Shown: piece by piece, positions 41,858 through 50,048 of the stretch
Layout of the letters: every line of letters begins with the position of its first letter
Numbering within the stretch: the stretch's first letter is position 1
Assembly: GCA_014337915.1 (NCBI GenBank)
Contig: QUBU01000002.1
Span: 62,001 to 126,000 of the forward strand
DNA: 64,000 nucleotides
Origin: Gammaproteobacteria bacterium
GTDB taxonomy: Bacteria > Pseudomonadota > Gammaproteobacteria > Steroidobacterales > GCA-2729495
Direction of reading: 5' to 3'
Position numbers and translations under genes: made by a program
Notes under the pieces: generated by a model
Told to the model about the DNA's origin: nothing
What the model saw: the letters and a program-made list of their open reading frames with translations, nothing else
The model's database searches: none

Positions 41858-43150
41858 ATGGGACAGCTGATCCGCCTCGCCTTCTGCGCCATCGCCCTTG
41901 CCCTGACCGGCACGGCCATGGCCGCCGATTCCACGATCATCAGCCCGGCCGGCCGCAAGGCCATGGCACCGGAGCTCGCCATCTCCGGTGATGGCGGCAT
42001 CAACGTGATCTGGATGGAGCGCACGCCGGAGGGCGAGAAGATCGCCGCTGCCGGTGCCGCCAGCAAGGAAGGCCACACCCACCTCGCCGAGACCGATCTC
42101 TGGTTCCTGCGCTCGACTGATGGCGGCAAGACCTACGGCACGCCGGTGCGTGTCAACGCCACACCCGGCGCGGTATGGGGCTTCCCGGTGAGCAAGCCGC
42201 GGCTGAGCGCCACGCCGGATGGCACGCTGCACATCTTCTATCCGGGCAACAGCATCGACAAAAAGAACGGCAAGCCCATCGTATTGCCGATGTACACGCG
42301 CTCTACCGACGGCGGCCGCAGCTTCTCTGCGCCGGTGGTGCTCGGCACCGTGGCCGATTCCGACAACAGCGACATCGTCCACGGCGGGCTGGCGAATGCC
42401 GAGTGCTTCGGCACCATGACCACCGATGACAAGGGTGGCGTGTACACCTACTGGGTCGACACCCGCGACATGGGCAAGGACAGCCCGAACGGCAAGCTGT
42501 TCTCGGCGGTGTCCTACGACAACGGCAAGACCTTCGGCCGTGACTTCGAAGTCTTCCCGGCCGATGTCTGCCCCTGCTGCCAGGCCACCGCGGCAGTCTA
42601 CGACGGTCGCATCTACCTCGGCTCGCGCCAGGTGAGCGCCGAGGGCAACCGCGACAGCACTGTGGCCATCTCCTCCGACCGCGGCAAGTCCTTCCAGCCG
42701 CGCGCGCGCTGGGGCGGGGCCCACTGGAAGATCGAGGCCTGTCCGCTGAAGCCCACGTCCATCGTCGTCGATGGCAACCATGTCTACGCGGCCGCCTACG
42801 ATGGCGGTGCCGACCCGCAGGGCGCCGCACTGTCGCGTTCGCTGGATGGCGGCAAGACCTTCGAGCCGGCTGTGGCGCTGCAGCCGGGTGCCGCGGTTTC
42901 CGATGCGCCGGTGCTCGCCATGATCGACGGCAAGCTGGTGGCAGTCTGGCATACGAAGCTCGCCGGTGAGCGGCGCGTCTTCCTCGGCCTGTCACGCGAC
43001 CAGGGCAAGAGCTTTTCTGCGCCCGTGGAGCTTGGCGCCGGCATGTATCCGGTGGTCGCCAACCGTGCCGGTGGCCTGCAGCTGGCCTGGCAGCAGGGTG
43101 ACACGATCGTCACCCGCTTCATCGCCGGCAACGATGCGCTGCTGCGCTGA
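41858..43150 (+). CDS. Exported Asp-box (BNR/sialidase-fold) beta-propeller protein
   Basis: This is a 430-aa protein with a signal peptide (LIRLAFCAIALALTGTAMAA). Six Asp-box repeats of the S-x-D-x-G-x-(T/S)-(F/Y) type are visible: STDGGKTY, STDGGRSF, SYDNGKTF, SSDRGKSF, SLDGGKTF and SRDQGKSF. This predicts a six-bladed propeller in the periplasm or outside the cell. The sialidase arginine triad and FRIP motif are not evident, so I do not call it a sialidase. A DVCPCCQ motif with two adjacent cysteines lies near residue 245. It has an adequate ribosome site and lies 48 nt after tetR on the same strand. Confidence 0.8.
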   Translation: MGQLIRLAFCAIALALTGTAMAADSTIISPAGRKAMAPELAISGDGGINVIWMERTPEGEKIAAAGAASKEGHTHLAETDLWFLRSTDGGKTYGTPVRVNATPGAVWGFPVSKPRLSATPDGTLHIFYPGNSIDKKNGKPIVLPMYTRSTDGGRSFSAPVVLGTVADSDNSDIVHGGLANAECFGTMTTDDKGGVYTYWVDTRDMGKDSPNGKLFSAVSYDNGKTFGRDFEVFPADVCPCCQATAAVYDGRIYLGSRQVSAEGNRDSTVAISSDRGKSFQPRARWGGAHWKIEACPLKPTSIVVDGNHVYAAAYDGGADPQGAALSRSLDGGKTFEPAVALQPGAAVSDAPVLAMIDGKLVAVWHTKLAGERRVFLGLSRDQGKSFSAPVELGAGMYPVVANRAGGLQLAWQQGDTIVTRFIAGNDALLR

Positions 43151-43263
43151 AGGCGCGTCAGCCGGTCACCGGCAGGTATAGCGCGAACAGCCAGCCGGTG
43201 ACCAGGGCCGTCGGGGCCGGCCGCAGCCTGGAGGCGACGGCACGAGTCGCTGTCATGCGCGAC

Positions 43264-44625
43264 CTAGCGACGCTGCCCGGTGCCGGAAGCCGCTGCCAGC
43301 AGCGCATCCGGGCCTTCGCTCCAGGCCAGGCGGTGGCGATAGCTGAGCGAGCGCCAGATCCACTCGAAGGGCCCGATGCGGAAGCGCGCCAGCCACCAGT
43401 TGCTCCAGGCGATCTCGATTACCCAGACCAGCAGCACCACCCCGTAGAGCTGCAGGCCGGTGAGCTTGCCGTACAGGCCGAGGCCGAAGCCATAGAACAG
43501 CAGCGCGCAGAGGATCGACTGCGCGAGATAGTTGGTCAGCGCCATGCGGCCCGTGGCCGCCAGCCCCCGCTTGATGGCCTGGCCACCCGCGGCCTGGCAG
43601 AACCAGAGGATCAGCCCGAGCCAGCCGATCGCCATGGCGAAGCGGCGCAGGTCGTAACTCACCTTGACGATTTCGGCCTGCACCGGATGGAAGTCGCTGG
43701 CGAGCAGGGCCTGGGTCTGCCAGAGCGCGAGCGGCAGCCCGATGGCGAAGCCGCCGGCGGCCATCCACGCCGGCCTTGCGGCCTTGCCCGGACGCGTGAA
43801 CAGGCCCTCGCGGCACAGCGCCATGCCGACGATCATCATCGCCAGTGCGTCGAGGAACCACCAGTTGGTGGTGACGAAGGCCTGGAGCACAAAACTCACG
43901 CGCGCCTGGCGTGCCGCGACCTGCGCCAGGCTGCCGGTCTGCATGGCGTGGATTTCGCCGGCCAGCCTGGGGCTGGATGCATCCGGCCGGGCCTTGGCGA
44001 GCTTTTTTTCCCAGGCGGCGAGGTCGCTGGCTGCGGCTGCATCCAGTTCCTCGCCCTGGCCGCGCTTGGCCAGCGCCGCGACCGATACCGCTTCCAGCCG
44101 CCGCAGTTCGCTCACTTCGGCCAGGTGCCGGCCCGCCGGGATGGCGAGTGCCAGCAGCGCGAGCAGCAGCAGCCAGCGTGTCGGCAGGCGGCGCAGCGGA
44201 TACAGGCACAGGCTCGCCAGTCCATAGGCGAACAGGATGTCGGCCGGCCAGAGGAAGATGTAGGCGTTGACGAGGCCGAAGGCGATGAGGAGGAAGCTGC
44301 GCCGATAATAGGTGCGCCGCGCCACGGCCACCGGCGCATTGCGCTCGAAGCGCTGCAGGGCCAGCAGTGCGCCGGCGCCGAACAGCAACGACAGCAGTGT
44401 GCGCTGGCTGCCCTCGAATAGCGTATGGACCACCGCCCAGGTCTGGACCGGCCAGCCGGCACGCTCCGCGATGGCCAGCGGGTAGTCGAAGAAGGCCTGC
44501 GGTCCGGCGAAGGACCAGATGTTCAGGATCAGGATGCCGAGCACGGCAACGCCACGCGCCACGTCGAGCGCCTGGATGCGTTCGCTGCCGCCGACCGGTC
44601 CGAGTGCGGTGATGGGTTCAGGCAT
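43264..44625 (-). CDS. DUF418 (YeiB-like) membrane protein
   Basis: This is a 453-aa polytopic membrane protein starting MPEPITALGPVGGSERIQAL with DVARGVAVLGILILNIWSFA, the DUF418 opening (LDxLRGxAxxGILxxN). About ten hydrophobic helices follow. The C-terminal DUF418 domain includes GRMALTNYLAQSILCALLFY, GFGLGLYGKL and EWIWRSLSY. The function is unknown. A GTG ten codons upstream is possible. I prefer the ATG at 44623-44625 because TATCAT lies 6 nt before it, the spacing seen at several other genes here. Confidence 0.87.
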   Translation of the reverse strand: MPEPITALGPVGGSERIQALDVARGVAVLGILILNIWSFAGPQAFFDYPLAIAERAGWPVQTWAVVHTLFEGSQRTLLSLLFGAGALLALQRFERNAPVAVARRTYYRRSFLLIAFGLVNAYIFLWPADILFAYGLASLCLYPLRRLPTRWLLLLALLALAIPAGRHLAEVSELRRLEAVSVAALAKRGQGEELDAAAASDLAAWEKKLAKARPDASSPRLAGEIHAMQTGSLAQVAARQARVSFVLQAFVTTNWWFLDALAMMIVGMALCREGLFTRPGKAARPAWMAAGGFAIGLPLALWQTQALLASDFHPVQAEIVKVSYDLRRFAMAIGWLGLILWFCQAAGGQAIKRGLAATGRMALTNYLAQSILCALLFYGFGLGLYGKLTGLQLYGVVLLVWVIEIAWSNWWLARFRIGPFEWIWRSLSYRHRLAWSEGPDALLAAASGTGQRR

Positions 44626-44759
44626 CCGCCGATGATAGCAGCGGACGCCGCTCACTCGAGGCGGATGCCTTGCTAAGGCATACTGGCCGGGCGGCAGGAC
44701 TGCCTCGTCGTCCGGCGAATCGCCGTATCATGCACACAGCTGTACCACGGAACACCCGG

Positions 44760-45434
44760 ATGATGATCACGGAATTCGCATGTCACTGGCGGCACCTCGC
44801 CTGGCTGCTGCTCGCCGCTGTCACGCTGGCGGGCTGCAGCCGGCCAACGCGGGTGGAGGGAGCCTGGGCCGAGGGCGCGGCCCGCGGCCAGGCCTTTGGC
44901 GCCGTGCTGGTCGTCGGCGTCTCGCCCGCGTACAACACGCGCTGCCGCTTCGAGCGGATGATGATGGACTCCCTGGTCAGAGAAGGTGTCCGGGCCATGA
45001 CCAGCTGCTCGCAGATGCGCTCGGATGAACCGCTGACGCGCGAGGCCGTGGTGCATGCCGTGCAGGTGCTGGGCGCCGACGCGGTGCTCTCGACCCGCCT
45101 GGTGGACGGCAGGGTGGGCGTCAAGGAGGGCGGCAGCAGCGAAACGCGCAGCGAGGCGTACTACAAGCCCATCGGCTACGGCTACGATTCTTACTATGGC
45201 GCCTTTGGCCTGCCCGTCACCTACGTCGATTTCACCAACGAGCAATCAACCTTCACCGTGCAGCGCACCGCGGTGGTGTCCAGTAACCTTTACGCGGTCC
45301 ACGATGCTTCGCTGGTCTATGTCGTCGACGCCACCGCCTACGACAAAGACTCCCAGGGCGCGGTCATCGACGACATCACCGCCGGCATCGCCAGCGAGCT
45401 GCGGCGCGCCGGCGTGCTGGCCGCCAGGCGCTGA
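44760..45434 (+). CDS. Lipoprotein of unknown function
   Basis: From ATG 44760 the product is 224 aa with a lipoprotein signal (HLAWLLLAAVTLAGC, lipobox LAGC). The mature part contains GAVLVVGVSPAYNTRCRFER, then VVHAVQVLGADAVLSTRLVD and a Tyr/Gly-rich YYKPIGYGYDSYYGAFGLPV, ending in a helix SQGAVIDDITAGIASELRRA. I do not recognise a named family; the pattern is that of small envelope lipoproteins with a TolB-N-like alpha/beta fold. An ATG ten codons upstream would extend it with non-signal residues. Confidence 0.7.
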   Translation: MMITEFACHWRHLAWLLLAAVTLAGCSRPTRVEGAWAEGAARGQAFGAVLVVGVSPAYNTRCRFERMMMDSLVREGVRAMTSCSQMRSDEPLTREAVVHAVQVLGADAVLSTRLVDGRVGVKEGGSSETRSEAYYKPIGYGYDSYYGAFGLPVTYVDFTNEQSTFTVQRTAVVSSNLYAVHDASLVYVVDATAYDKDSQGAVIDDITAGIASELRRAGVLAARR

Positions 45435-45461
45435 CCCGGCCATCGCGACGGCGGGCTCCGG

Positions 45462-45467
45462 TATACT
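45462..45467 (+). promoter_or_regulatory. Possible -10 element of rdgC
   Basis: TATACT followed by CGCGCG lies 27 nt before the rdgC GTG, in the same context (TATACTCGCG) as the element at 27993. No clear -35. Confidence 0.4.
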
Positions 45468-45494
45468 CGCGCGCTTTTCGCGCAGGGTGTCGCC

Positions 45495-46409
45495 GTGCTG
45501 TTCCGTAATCTCACGCTCTATCGCCTCCAGCAGCCCTGGTCCGGCAGCGCCGCCGATCTTGAGCAACTACTGGCTGCCCGGCCGCTGCGGCCCTGCGGCA
45601 GCTTCGACCTGCAGACCCGGGGCTGGGTGTCCTGTGACGAGGCCGACGGCCCCCTGGTCCACGCCCTGGGCGGACACTGCCTGCTGGCGCTGGGTCAGGA
45701 ACAGAAACTGCTGCCCGCGGCGGTGGTCAACCAGGAAGCGCGCAGCCGCGCGGCGCAGCTTGCCGCGACCCAGGGGCATCCGGTGGGCCGGCGGCAGATG
45801 CGTGAACTCAAGGCGCGCGTGGCCGACGAGCTGCGCGCGCGGGCACTGACCCGCCGGCGCGTGACTCACGCCTGGCTTGCGCCGCGCCAGGGCTGGCTCG
45901 CCGTGAACACCGCGTCCCCGGGCCGTGCGGACGAACTGGTGGAAGTGCTGCGCGACAGCCTCGGCGGCCTGCCAGTGCAGCCGCTGGAATCGCGACAGGC
46001 GCCGCGGGGAAGCATGGCCGCCTGGCTGGGGCAGGGCGGACCGCCCGGGCGCTTCGCGGTGGACCAGGACCTCGAACTGCGCGCCGCGGATGCCGGAGGC
46101 GCCACCATCCGCTATGCGCGCCATGCGCTGGATGGCGCGGAAATCCGCCAGCACCTCGCTGCCGGCAAGCAGCCGGTGCGCCTCGGCCTGGTCTGGCAGG
46201 AGCGCATCGCCTTCATCCTCAACCAGAACCTGCAGCTCTGCCGGGTGCGTTTCCTCGAGGTCTACAAGGACGACCACGCGCAGGGCGAAGACCCGCGTGA
46301 ACAGTTCGACATCGACTTCGCGCTCATGACTGGTGAACTGACGCAGCTGCTCGAAGAGCTGCTCGCCGCGCTCGGCGGCATAGACACGGCGGTGCGCCAG
46401 GCGGCCTAG
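45495..46409 (+). CDS. rdgC: Recombination-associated protein RdgC, GTG start
   Basis: RdgC is a nucleoid-associated ring protein that binds double-stranded DNA and limits RecA activity. The 304-aa product begins (GTG)LFRNLTLYRLQQPW and contains the family blocks GHCLLALGQEQKLLPAAVVN, KARVADELRARALTRRR and LGLVWQERIAFILNQNLQLC. The length fits. The family is confined largely to beta- and gammaproteobacteria. The stop shares a CTAG with the convergent DUF1838 gene. Confidence 0.95.
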   Translation: MLFRNLTLYRLQQPWSGSAADLEQLLAARPLRPCGSFDLQTRGWVSCDEADGPLVHALGGHCLLALGQEQKLLPAAVVNQEARSRAAQLAATQGHPVGRRQMRELKARVADELRARALTRRRVTHAWLAPRQGWLAVNTASPGRADELVEVLRDSLGGLPVQPLESRQAPRGSMAAWLGQGGPPGRFAVDQDLELRAADAGGATIRYARHALDGAEIRQHLAAGKQPVRLGLVWQERIAFILNQNLQLCRVRFLEVYKDDHAQGEDPREQFDIDFALMTGELTQLLEELLAALGGIDTAVRQAA

Positions 46410-47473
46410 CGGCGCCGCTGCGGCAGGCTGCCCTGGCCCGAGGGCACGCGAAAGGCTGCGGGTTGCCAGGGGTAGTCCGGGTTCTCCGGGGCGATGTCCT
46501 GCGCGTAAGCCTTCCAGGTATCGACACGGGAGTTGTCCGGCTCCCAGGTCGCCGGCAGCGTCAGGTACTCCGGCGCATGCTTCTCGATGTAGGCCAGCAC
46601 CTTGGGCGGTACGTCACCGGTGCCCGGCAGGCCCTTGTGGCTGAACATGCGGCCGAAAAGCGTGATGCCGGCGTAGGGCGTGCCACCCATCTGCATGAAG
46701 GGCCAGCACTCCGAGAGCCGCGAGAACCCGGCGGTGAAACGCAGCGTGGGCAGGTCGCGGTCTTCCAGCTGGCGGCGGCTGAAATTGAAGGTGAAGTGTT
46801 CCGAAGGCGTAATGCGCGCACCGGTCGAAGCGCGCGGCCAGCCCTCTGGCGTCACCGGGTTGCTGTATTCGTGGGTGTAATCCCAGGACAGCATCATGTC
46901 GTCGCCGCAGGACTGGAAGGGCAGCAGGAACGGGTAGCGGCCGGCGCTGTCGGGAAACACCGTGCCTTCGTTCATCAGGGTCGGGCTGTCACCGGCACCG
47001 CCGAGGAAGAATTTCGGGATTTCCTTGCCGATCCTGCCCGCCAGCAGGTTGTTGTAGAAGTGGTAGACCGGCACCGTCCTGCCGGTAAACGGGTTGTCCC
47101 AGGTCTCGAGGATGTCGCCGCTGGCGAGGTCGGTGAAGTAGCCGGTTTCGCGAGACTTGATCCGCAGGTCTCCATCGGCCTCCTGGCAGGCGAGTAGCGT
47201 GCCGGTACCGGTGTAGCCGAACAGCGGGATCATGCGCCGGCCCGGGATGCGCGCGTACATGAGGCCATGGAAGCCGCCGATGACCGGCTGCTCGTATCCC
47301 GCCCAGATCTTGCCGAAGGCGTAGAGGTTGTCGACCGGATCGGCGTAGTCGAGGCCGCGGCTGCGCCCGGCGGCCCTGGCATCTCCGGGGACCGTGGCGG
47401 TGGTGCCCAGTGCCAGGCTGCTGCCCAGGAGGTCACGGCGGCTGAGCAGACTGGTGAGGAAGTTCGACAGCAT
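46406..47473 (-). CDS. DUF1838 family exported protein
   Basis: From ATG 47473 the product is 355 aa. It has a twin-arginine-like start (LTSLLSRRDLLGSSLALGTT), then a DUF1838 body: YADPVDNLYAFGKIWAGYEQ, IPLFGYTGTGTLLACQ and PGTGDVPPKVLAYIEKHAPE with EYLTLPATWEPDNSRVDTWK. The twin-arginine motif SRRDLL suggests export of a folded protein by Tat. The biochemical role of DUF1838 is unknown. GGAGA lies about 8 nt before the ATG. It lies 35 nt after greB on the same strand. Confidence 0.82.
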   Translation of the reverse strand: MLSNFLTSLLSRRDLLGSSLALGTTATVPGDARAAGRSRGLDYADPVDNLYAFGKIWAGYEQPVIGGFHGLMYARIPGRRMIPLFGYTGTGTLLACQEADGDLRIKSRETGYFTDLASGDILETWDNPFTGRTVPVYHFYNNLLAGRIGKEIPKFFLGGAGDSPTLMNEGTVFPDSAGRYPFLLPFQSCGDDMMLSWDYTHEYSNPVTPEGWPRASTGARITPSEHFTFNFSRRQLEDRDLPTLRFTAGFSRLSECWPFMQMGGTPYAGITLFGRMFSHKGLPGTGDVPPKVLAYIEKHAPEYLTLPATWEPDNSRVDTWKAYAQDIAPENPDYPWQPAAFRVPSGQGSLPQRRR

Positions 47474-47508
47474 CGTCTGGTCTCCGTGCCGCTGGCCGCG
47501 GCCTGGCC

Positions 47509-48000
47509 TCAATCGTAATGCACCGCCAGCACCACGTAACGCTCGGTACCACCCGGGACCTGTACCTCGACCTCGTCATCGACCGCCTTCTTCAGCAGCG
47601 CGCGCGCCAGCGGCGAGTCGATGCTGATGCCGCCGGTGGCGGCGTCGGTTTCGTCTGCGCCGACGATGCGGTACTCGACCTCGGTGTCATCGCTGCGCCA
47701 GAGCTGCACGCGGGCGCCGAAGAACACGCGTCCCGCGGCCGGGGCCTGCCGCACCACCTGCAGTTCCGGCAGCCGCTTCTGCAGGTAGCGGATACGCCGG
47801 TCGATGCCGGCCAGCTCGCGCTTGCGGTAGAGATACTCGGCGTTCTCCGAGCGGTCGCCCTCGGCGGCGGCGGCAGCCAGCGCCTGCACCACCCCGGCGC
47901 GCCGCGACCACAGCGCCTGCAGTTCCGCCTGCAATGCCGCATGGCCCGCAGGCGTGATATACGGCGAGGCCTTCGGCGGCGGTGGTTTCCAGCGACCCAT
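47509..48000 (-). CDS. greB: Transcription elongation factor GreB
   Basis: GreB enters the RNA polymerase secondary channel and stimulates cleavage of backtracked RNA. The 163-aa product from ATG 48000 begins [20 protein letters not shown]. It has the GreB-specific coiled-coil part [20 protein letters not shown] with [14 protein letters not shown], where the acidic tip residues (D and E of GDRSENAEY) are kept, and the C-terminal FKBP-like domain with [26 protein letters not shown] ends 6 nt before the ATG and no ribosome site is seen, so the message may be leaderless. Longer upstream open frame is rejected. Confidence 0.93.
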   Translation of the reverse strand: MGRWKPPPPKASPYITPAGHAALQAELQALWSRRAGVVQALAAAAAEGDRSENAEYLYRKRELAGIDRRIRYLQKRLPELQVVRQAPAAGRVFFGARVQLWRSDDTEVEYRIVGADETDAATGGISIDSPLARALLKKAVDDEVEVQVPGGTERYVVLAVHYD

Positions 48001-48052
48001 GCGGCAATAATAGGGAAAAGCCGCGCCGCCGGCCCCGCCACCGGAGCAAGTC

Positions 48053-48634
48053 ATGCGCCTGTACACCTTCACCATCACGCCCAACAACCGCAAGGTCGAG
48101 GCCTTCGTGCGCCACTTCGACCTGCCGGTGGAGGTGCACCACGTCAGCTTCAAGGATGAGGAGACGCACCAGCCCGCATTCCTGGCGATCAATCCCATGG
48201 GCAGGGTCCCGGCACTGGTGGACGGTGACTTCCGGCTCTGGGAATCGAACGCCATCCTTACCTACCTCGCGACGATTTTCCCGCAGACCAACGCGCTGCC
48301 CGGCGACGCGCGCGGCCGCGCCGATGTCGACCGCTGGCTGCACTGGCAGAGCTGCCACCTGATGCCTGCCATGGGTGCGCTGAAGGCTGCCGAAGAAAAA
48401 GACACCAGCACGTTGCAGCCGCTGCTGAAGATCCTCGACAACCAGCTGCAGGGCCGTGAGTACCTGCTTGGCAGCCTCGGCGTGGCGGATTTCGCCATCG
48501 CCGCCTACCTTATGACAAAAATGGGCCGTAAGCTCGATTACTCGGCAACGCCTGCACTGGCCGCCTGGCTGGCGCGGATGGCAGCCCTCAAGGGCTTCGT
48601 CGCGACGCAGGTAAAGGCGCCACAGATCGGTTAA
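48053..48634 (+). CDS. Glutathione S-transferase family protein
   Basis: This is a 193-aa protein with a thioredoxin-fold N-terminal domain ([20 protein letters not shown], cis-Pro in [20 protein letters not shown], with the glutathione-contacting ES pair) and a helical C-terminal domain ([20 protein letters not shown], the conserved GST N-cap with Asp). The substrate is unknown. Asn or Thr near the start may take the place of the usual catalytic Ser/Tyr. GGAGC lies before the ATG. It is divergent from greB across 52 nt. Confidence 0.9.
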   Translation: MRLYTFTITPNNRKVEAFVRHFDLPVEVHHVSFKDEETHQPAFLAINPMGRVPALVDGDFRLWESNAILTYLATIFPQTNALPGDARGRADVDRWLHWQSCHLMPAMGALKAAEEKDTSTLQPLLKILDNQLQGREYLLGSLGVADFAIAAYLMTKMGRKLDYSATPALAAWLARMAALKGFVATQVKAPQIG

Positions 48635-48699
48635 AATTGGGTCGATCCGCAGTACTGCCACAATGCCAGAACAACAAGTGGTATCCGGGGAGAATGGCC

Positions 48700-49359
48700 A
48701 TGAATATTTCCAGGAATATTTCTAGAGCGTTGCACGCCGCGGCACTGGTCGCGGTTGCCTGGTTGTGCACTGCAACCGGCGCGCAGGCCCTGCCACTCGG
48801 CTACTCCACCACCTTCAACGGCAGCGTCAATGTGATTACCGGCGGCGGTGCCGACAGCATCGTGGTGGTGCCCGGCTCGGATTTCTTCGGCAACGCCTTC
48901 CTCGCGCCGACCAATCCGGATTTCCCTGCGGCAGCCTCCTACGGCTTTTACGACGACTACATCTTCACCATCGCCGAGGACGCCATCGCCAACGCGGTCG
49001 CCTCGAGCGTCAGCCTTGGTTCACTCGCCGTCGCCAACCTGCAGCTGCGCCTCTACGCCCTGCCGGTGGATTTCGCCGGCAATAAGAACCCGGGCGGCGA
49101 TTGCCAGGGCGGCTGCCTGGCCGACTGGAGCACGACCCTGGTCTCCGGCAACGTGACCTACTCGGTCATGGACCCGATCGCACTGGCCGCCGGTACCTAT
49201 GTACTGGAGGTGCGTGGTGATGCCAGCGGTGCCAGCGGCGGCAGCTACTCCGGCGTACTCAACCTGGCGGCGGTGCCGCTGCCCGGCGTGGCCTGGCTGT
49301 TTGGCGCAGCCCTGGGGGTCGTGGGTTTCTGGCGCCGCCGACGGCCAGCCATCCGCTGA
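48700..49359 (+). CDS. PEP-CTERM exported protein, FxDxFTFT-like
   Basis: This is a 219-aa protein with a signal peptide (LHAAALVAVAWLCTATGAQA) and a C-terminal sorting tag VPLPGVAWLFGAALGVVGFW followed by RRRRP. The mature part has the YDDYIFTI start, AVASSVSLGSLAVANLQLRL and the YVLEVRGDASGASGGSYSGV strand seen in the FxDxF subgroup of PEP-CTERM proteins. Of two nearby ATGs (48694 and 48700) I choose 48700, because GGGGAG lies 7 nt before it. A terminator follows. The mature role is unknown; surface or biofilm matrix is the usual suggestion. Confidence 0.85.
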   Translation: MNISRNISRALHAAALVAVAWLCTATGAQALPLGYSTTFNGSVNVITGGGADSIVVVPGSDFFGNAFLAPTNPDFPAAASYGFYDDYIFTIAEDAIANAVASSVSLGSLAVANLQLRLYALPVDFAGNKNPGGDCQGGCLADWSTTLVSGNVTYSVMDPIALAAGTYVLEVRGDASGASGGSYSGVLNLAAVPLPGVAWLFGAALGVVGFWRRRRPAIR

Positions 49360-49387
49360 ACCTCTGCGACGCTGCGATCGCCTGCAG

Positions 49388-49415
49388 AAACCCCGGGGTC
49401 CACCCCCGGGGTTTT
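49388..49415 (+). terminator. Intrinsic terminator after the PEP-CTERM gene
   Basis: AAACCCCGGGG, a 5-nt loop and CCCCGGGGTTT form an 11-bp perfect stem ending in a short TTTT. It lies 28 nt past the stop. Confidence 0.8.
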
Positions 49416-49486
49416 GCATTTCCCGGGGACTGAAATCCCGCCAGCGGCTTCCCCGCGGCGGGTTTGCCCGTACACTCGCCGGCATC

Positions 49487-50026
49487 ATGCAGCTGCTGCC
49501 ACACCCGGACGCCGGTACCACGCCCGTCACCCGGCTCGACGCCAGCGCCAGCCGTGCTGCCGATGCGGGCCTGGTGATCCAGTGGGAGCTGGCGGCCGAC
49601 CTCCATGCGTTGCGGTTGCCGGCACCGCGAACCGGCCGGCGGGCAGACGGGCTGTGGCAGCACAGCTGTTTCGAGGCCTTCATCGGCGGGCCTGGCCTGG
49701 AGGCTTACCTCGAACTGAATGTCGCGCCATCGGGTGACTGGGCGGCGTATCGCTTCGACGCCTACCGGCAGGGCATGAGGCCACAGGCGCTGGTGGCGCC
49801 ACCCGGCATCCACTGCGCACGCGGCCCACGGGCGCTGGCGATCTCGGCCAGGCTACCGCCTCTGGCGGCAACCAGTGGCCCACTGCACATCGCGCTCTGC
49901 GCCGTCATCGAGACGCAATCAGGCACAATCAGCCACTGGGCGCTGCGGCATCCGCCGGGTGCGCCGGACTTCCATCATGCGGCGGCACGGGTGCTGGAGC
50001 TGGCCCCGGCGTCGCCAGCGGCCTGA
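49487..50026 (+). CDS. DOMON-like protein
   Basis: This is a 179-aa protein from ATG 49487. LVIQWELAADLHALRLPAPR, ADGLWQHSCFEAFIGGPGLE, AYLELNVAPSGDWAAYRFDA and the C-terminal ISHWALRHPPGAPDFHHAAA match the DOMON-like (MurB-associated) beta-sandwich family, thought to bind a carbohydrate or haem-like ligand. No signal peptide is seen. TACACT lies 10 nt before the ATG and no ribosome site is visible. It lies 22 nt before the NamZ-type gene, which supports a role in cell-wall sugar metabolism (inference). Confidence 0.75.
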   Translation: MQLLPHPDAGTTPVTRLDASASRAADAGLVIQWELAADLHALRLPAPRTGRRADGLWQHSCFEAFIGGPGLEAYLELNVAPSGDWAAYRFDAYRQGMRPQALVAPPGIHCARGPRALAISARLPPLAATSGPLHIALCAVIETQSGTISHWALRHPPGAPDFHHAAARVLELAPASPAA

Positions 50027-50048
50027 CGCAAGGGGGACGGCGGCTTTC

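Noticed and set aside
41858-43150. Sialidase activity for the Asp-box protein
   Set aside because: Asp boxes show only the propeller fold. The catalytic arginines and FRIP motif are not visible.
48703-48726. Direct repeat of GAATATTTC at the start of the second PEP-CTERM gene
   Set aside because: It encodes a short NIS-R-NIS doubling in the basic lead of a signal peptide. Two units alone do not support a regulatory or phase-variation role.
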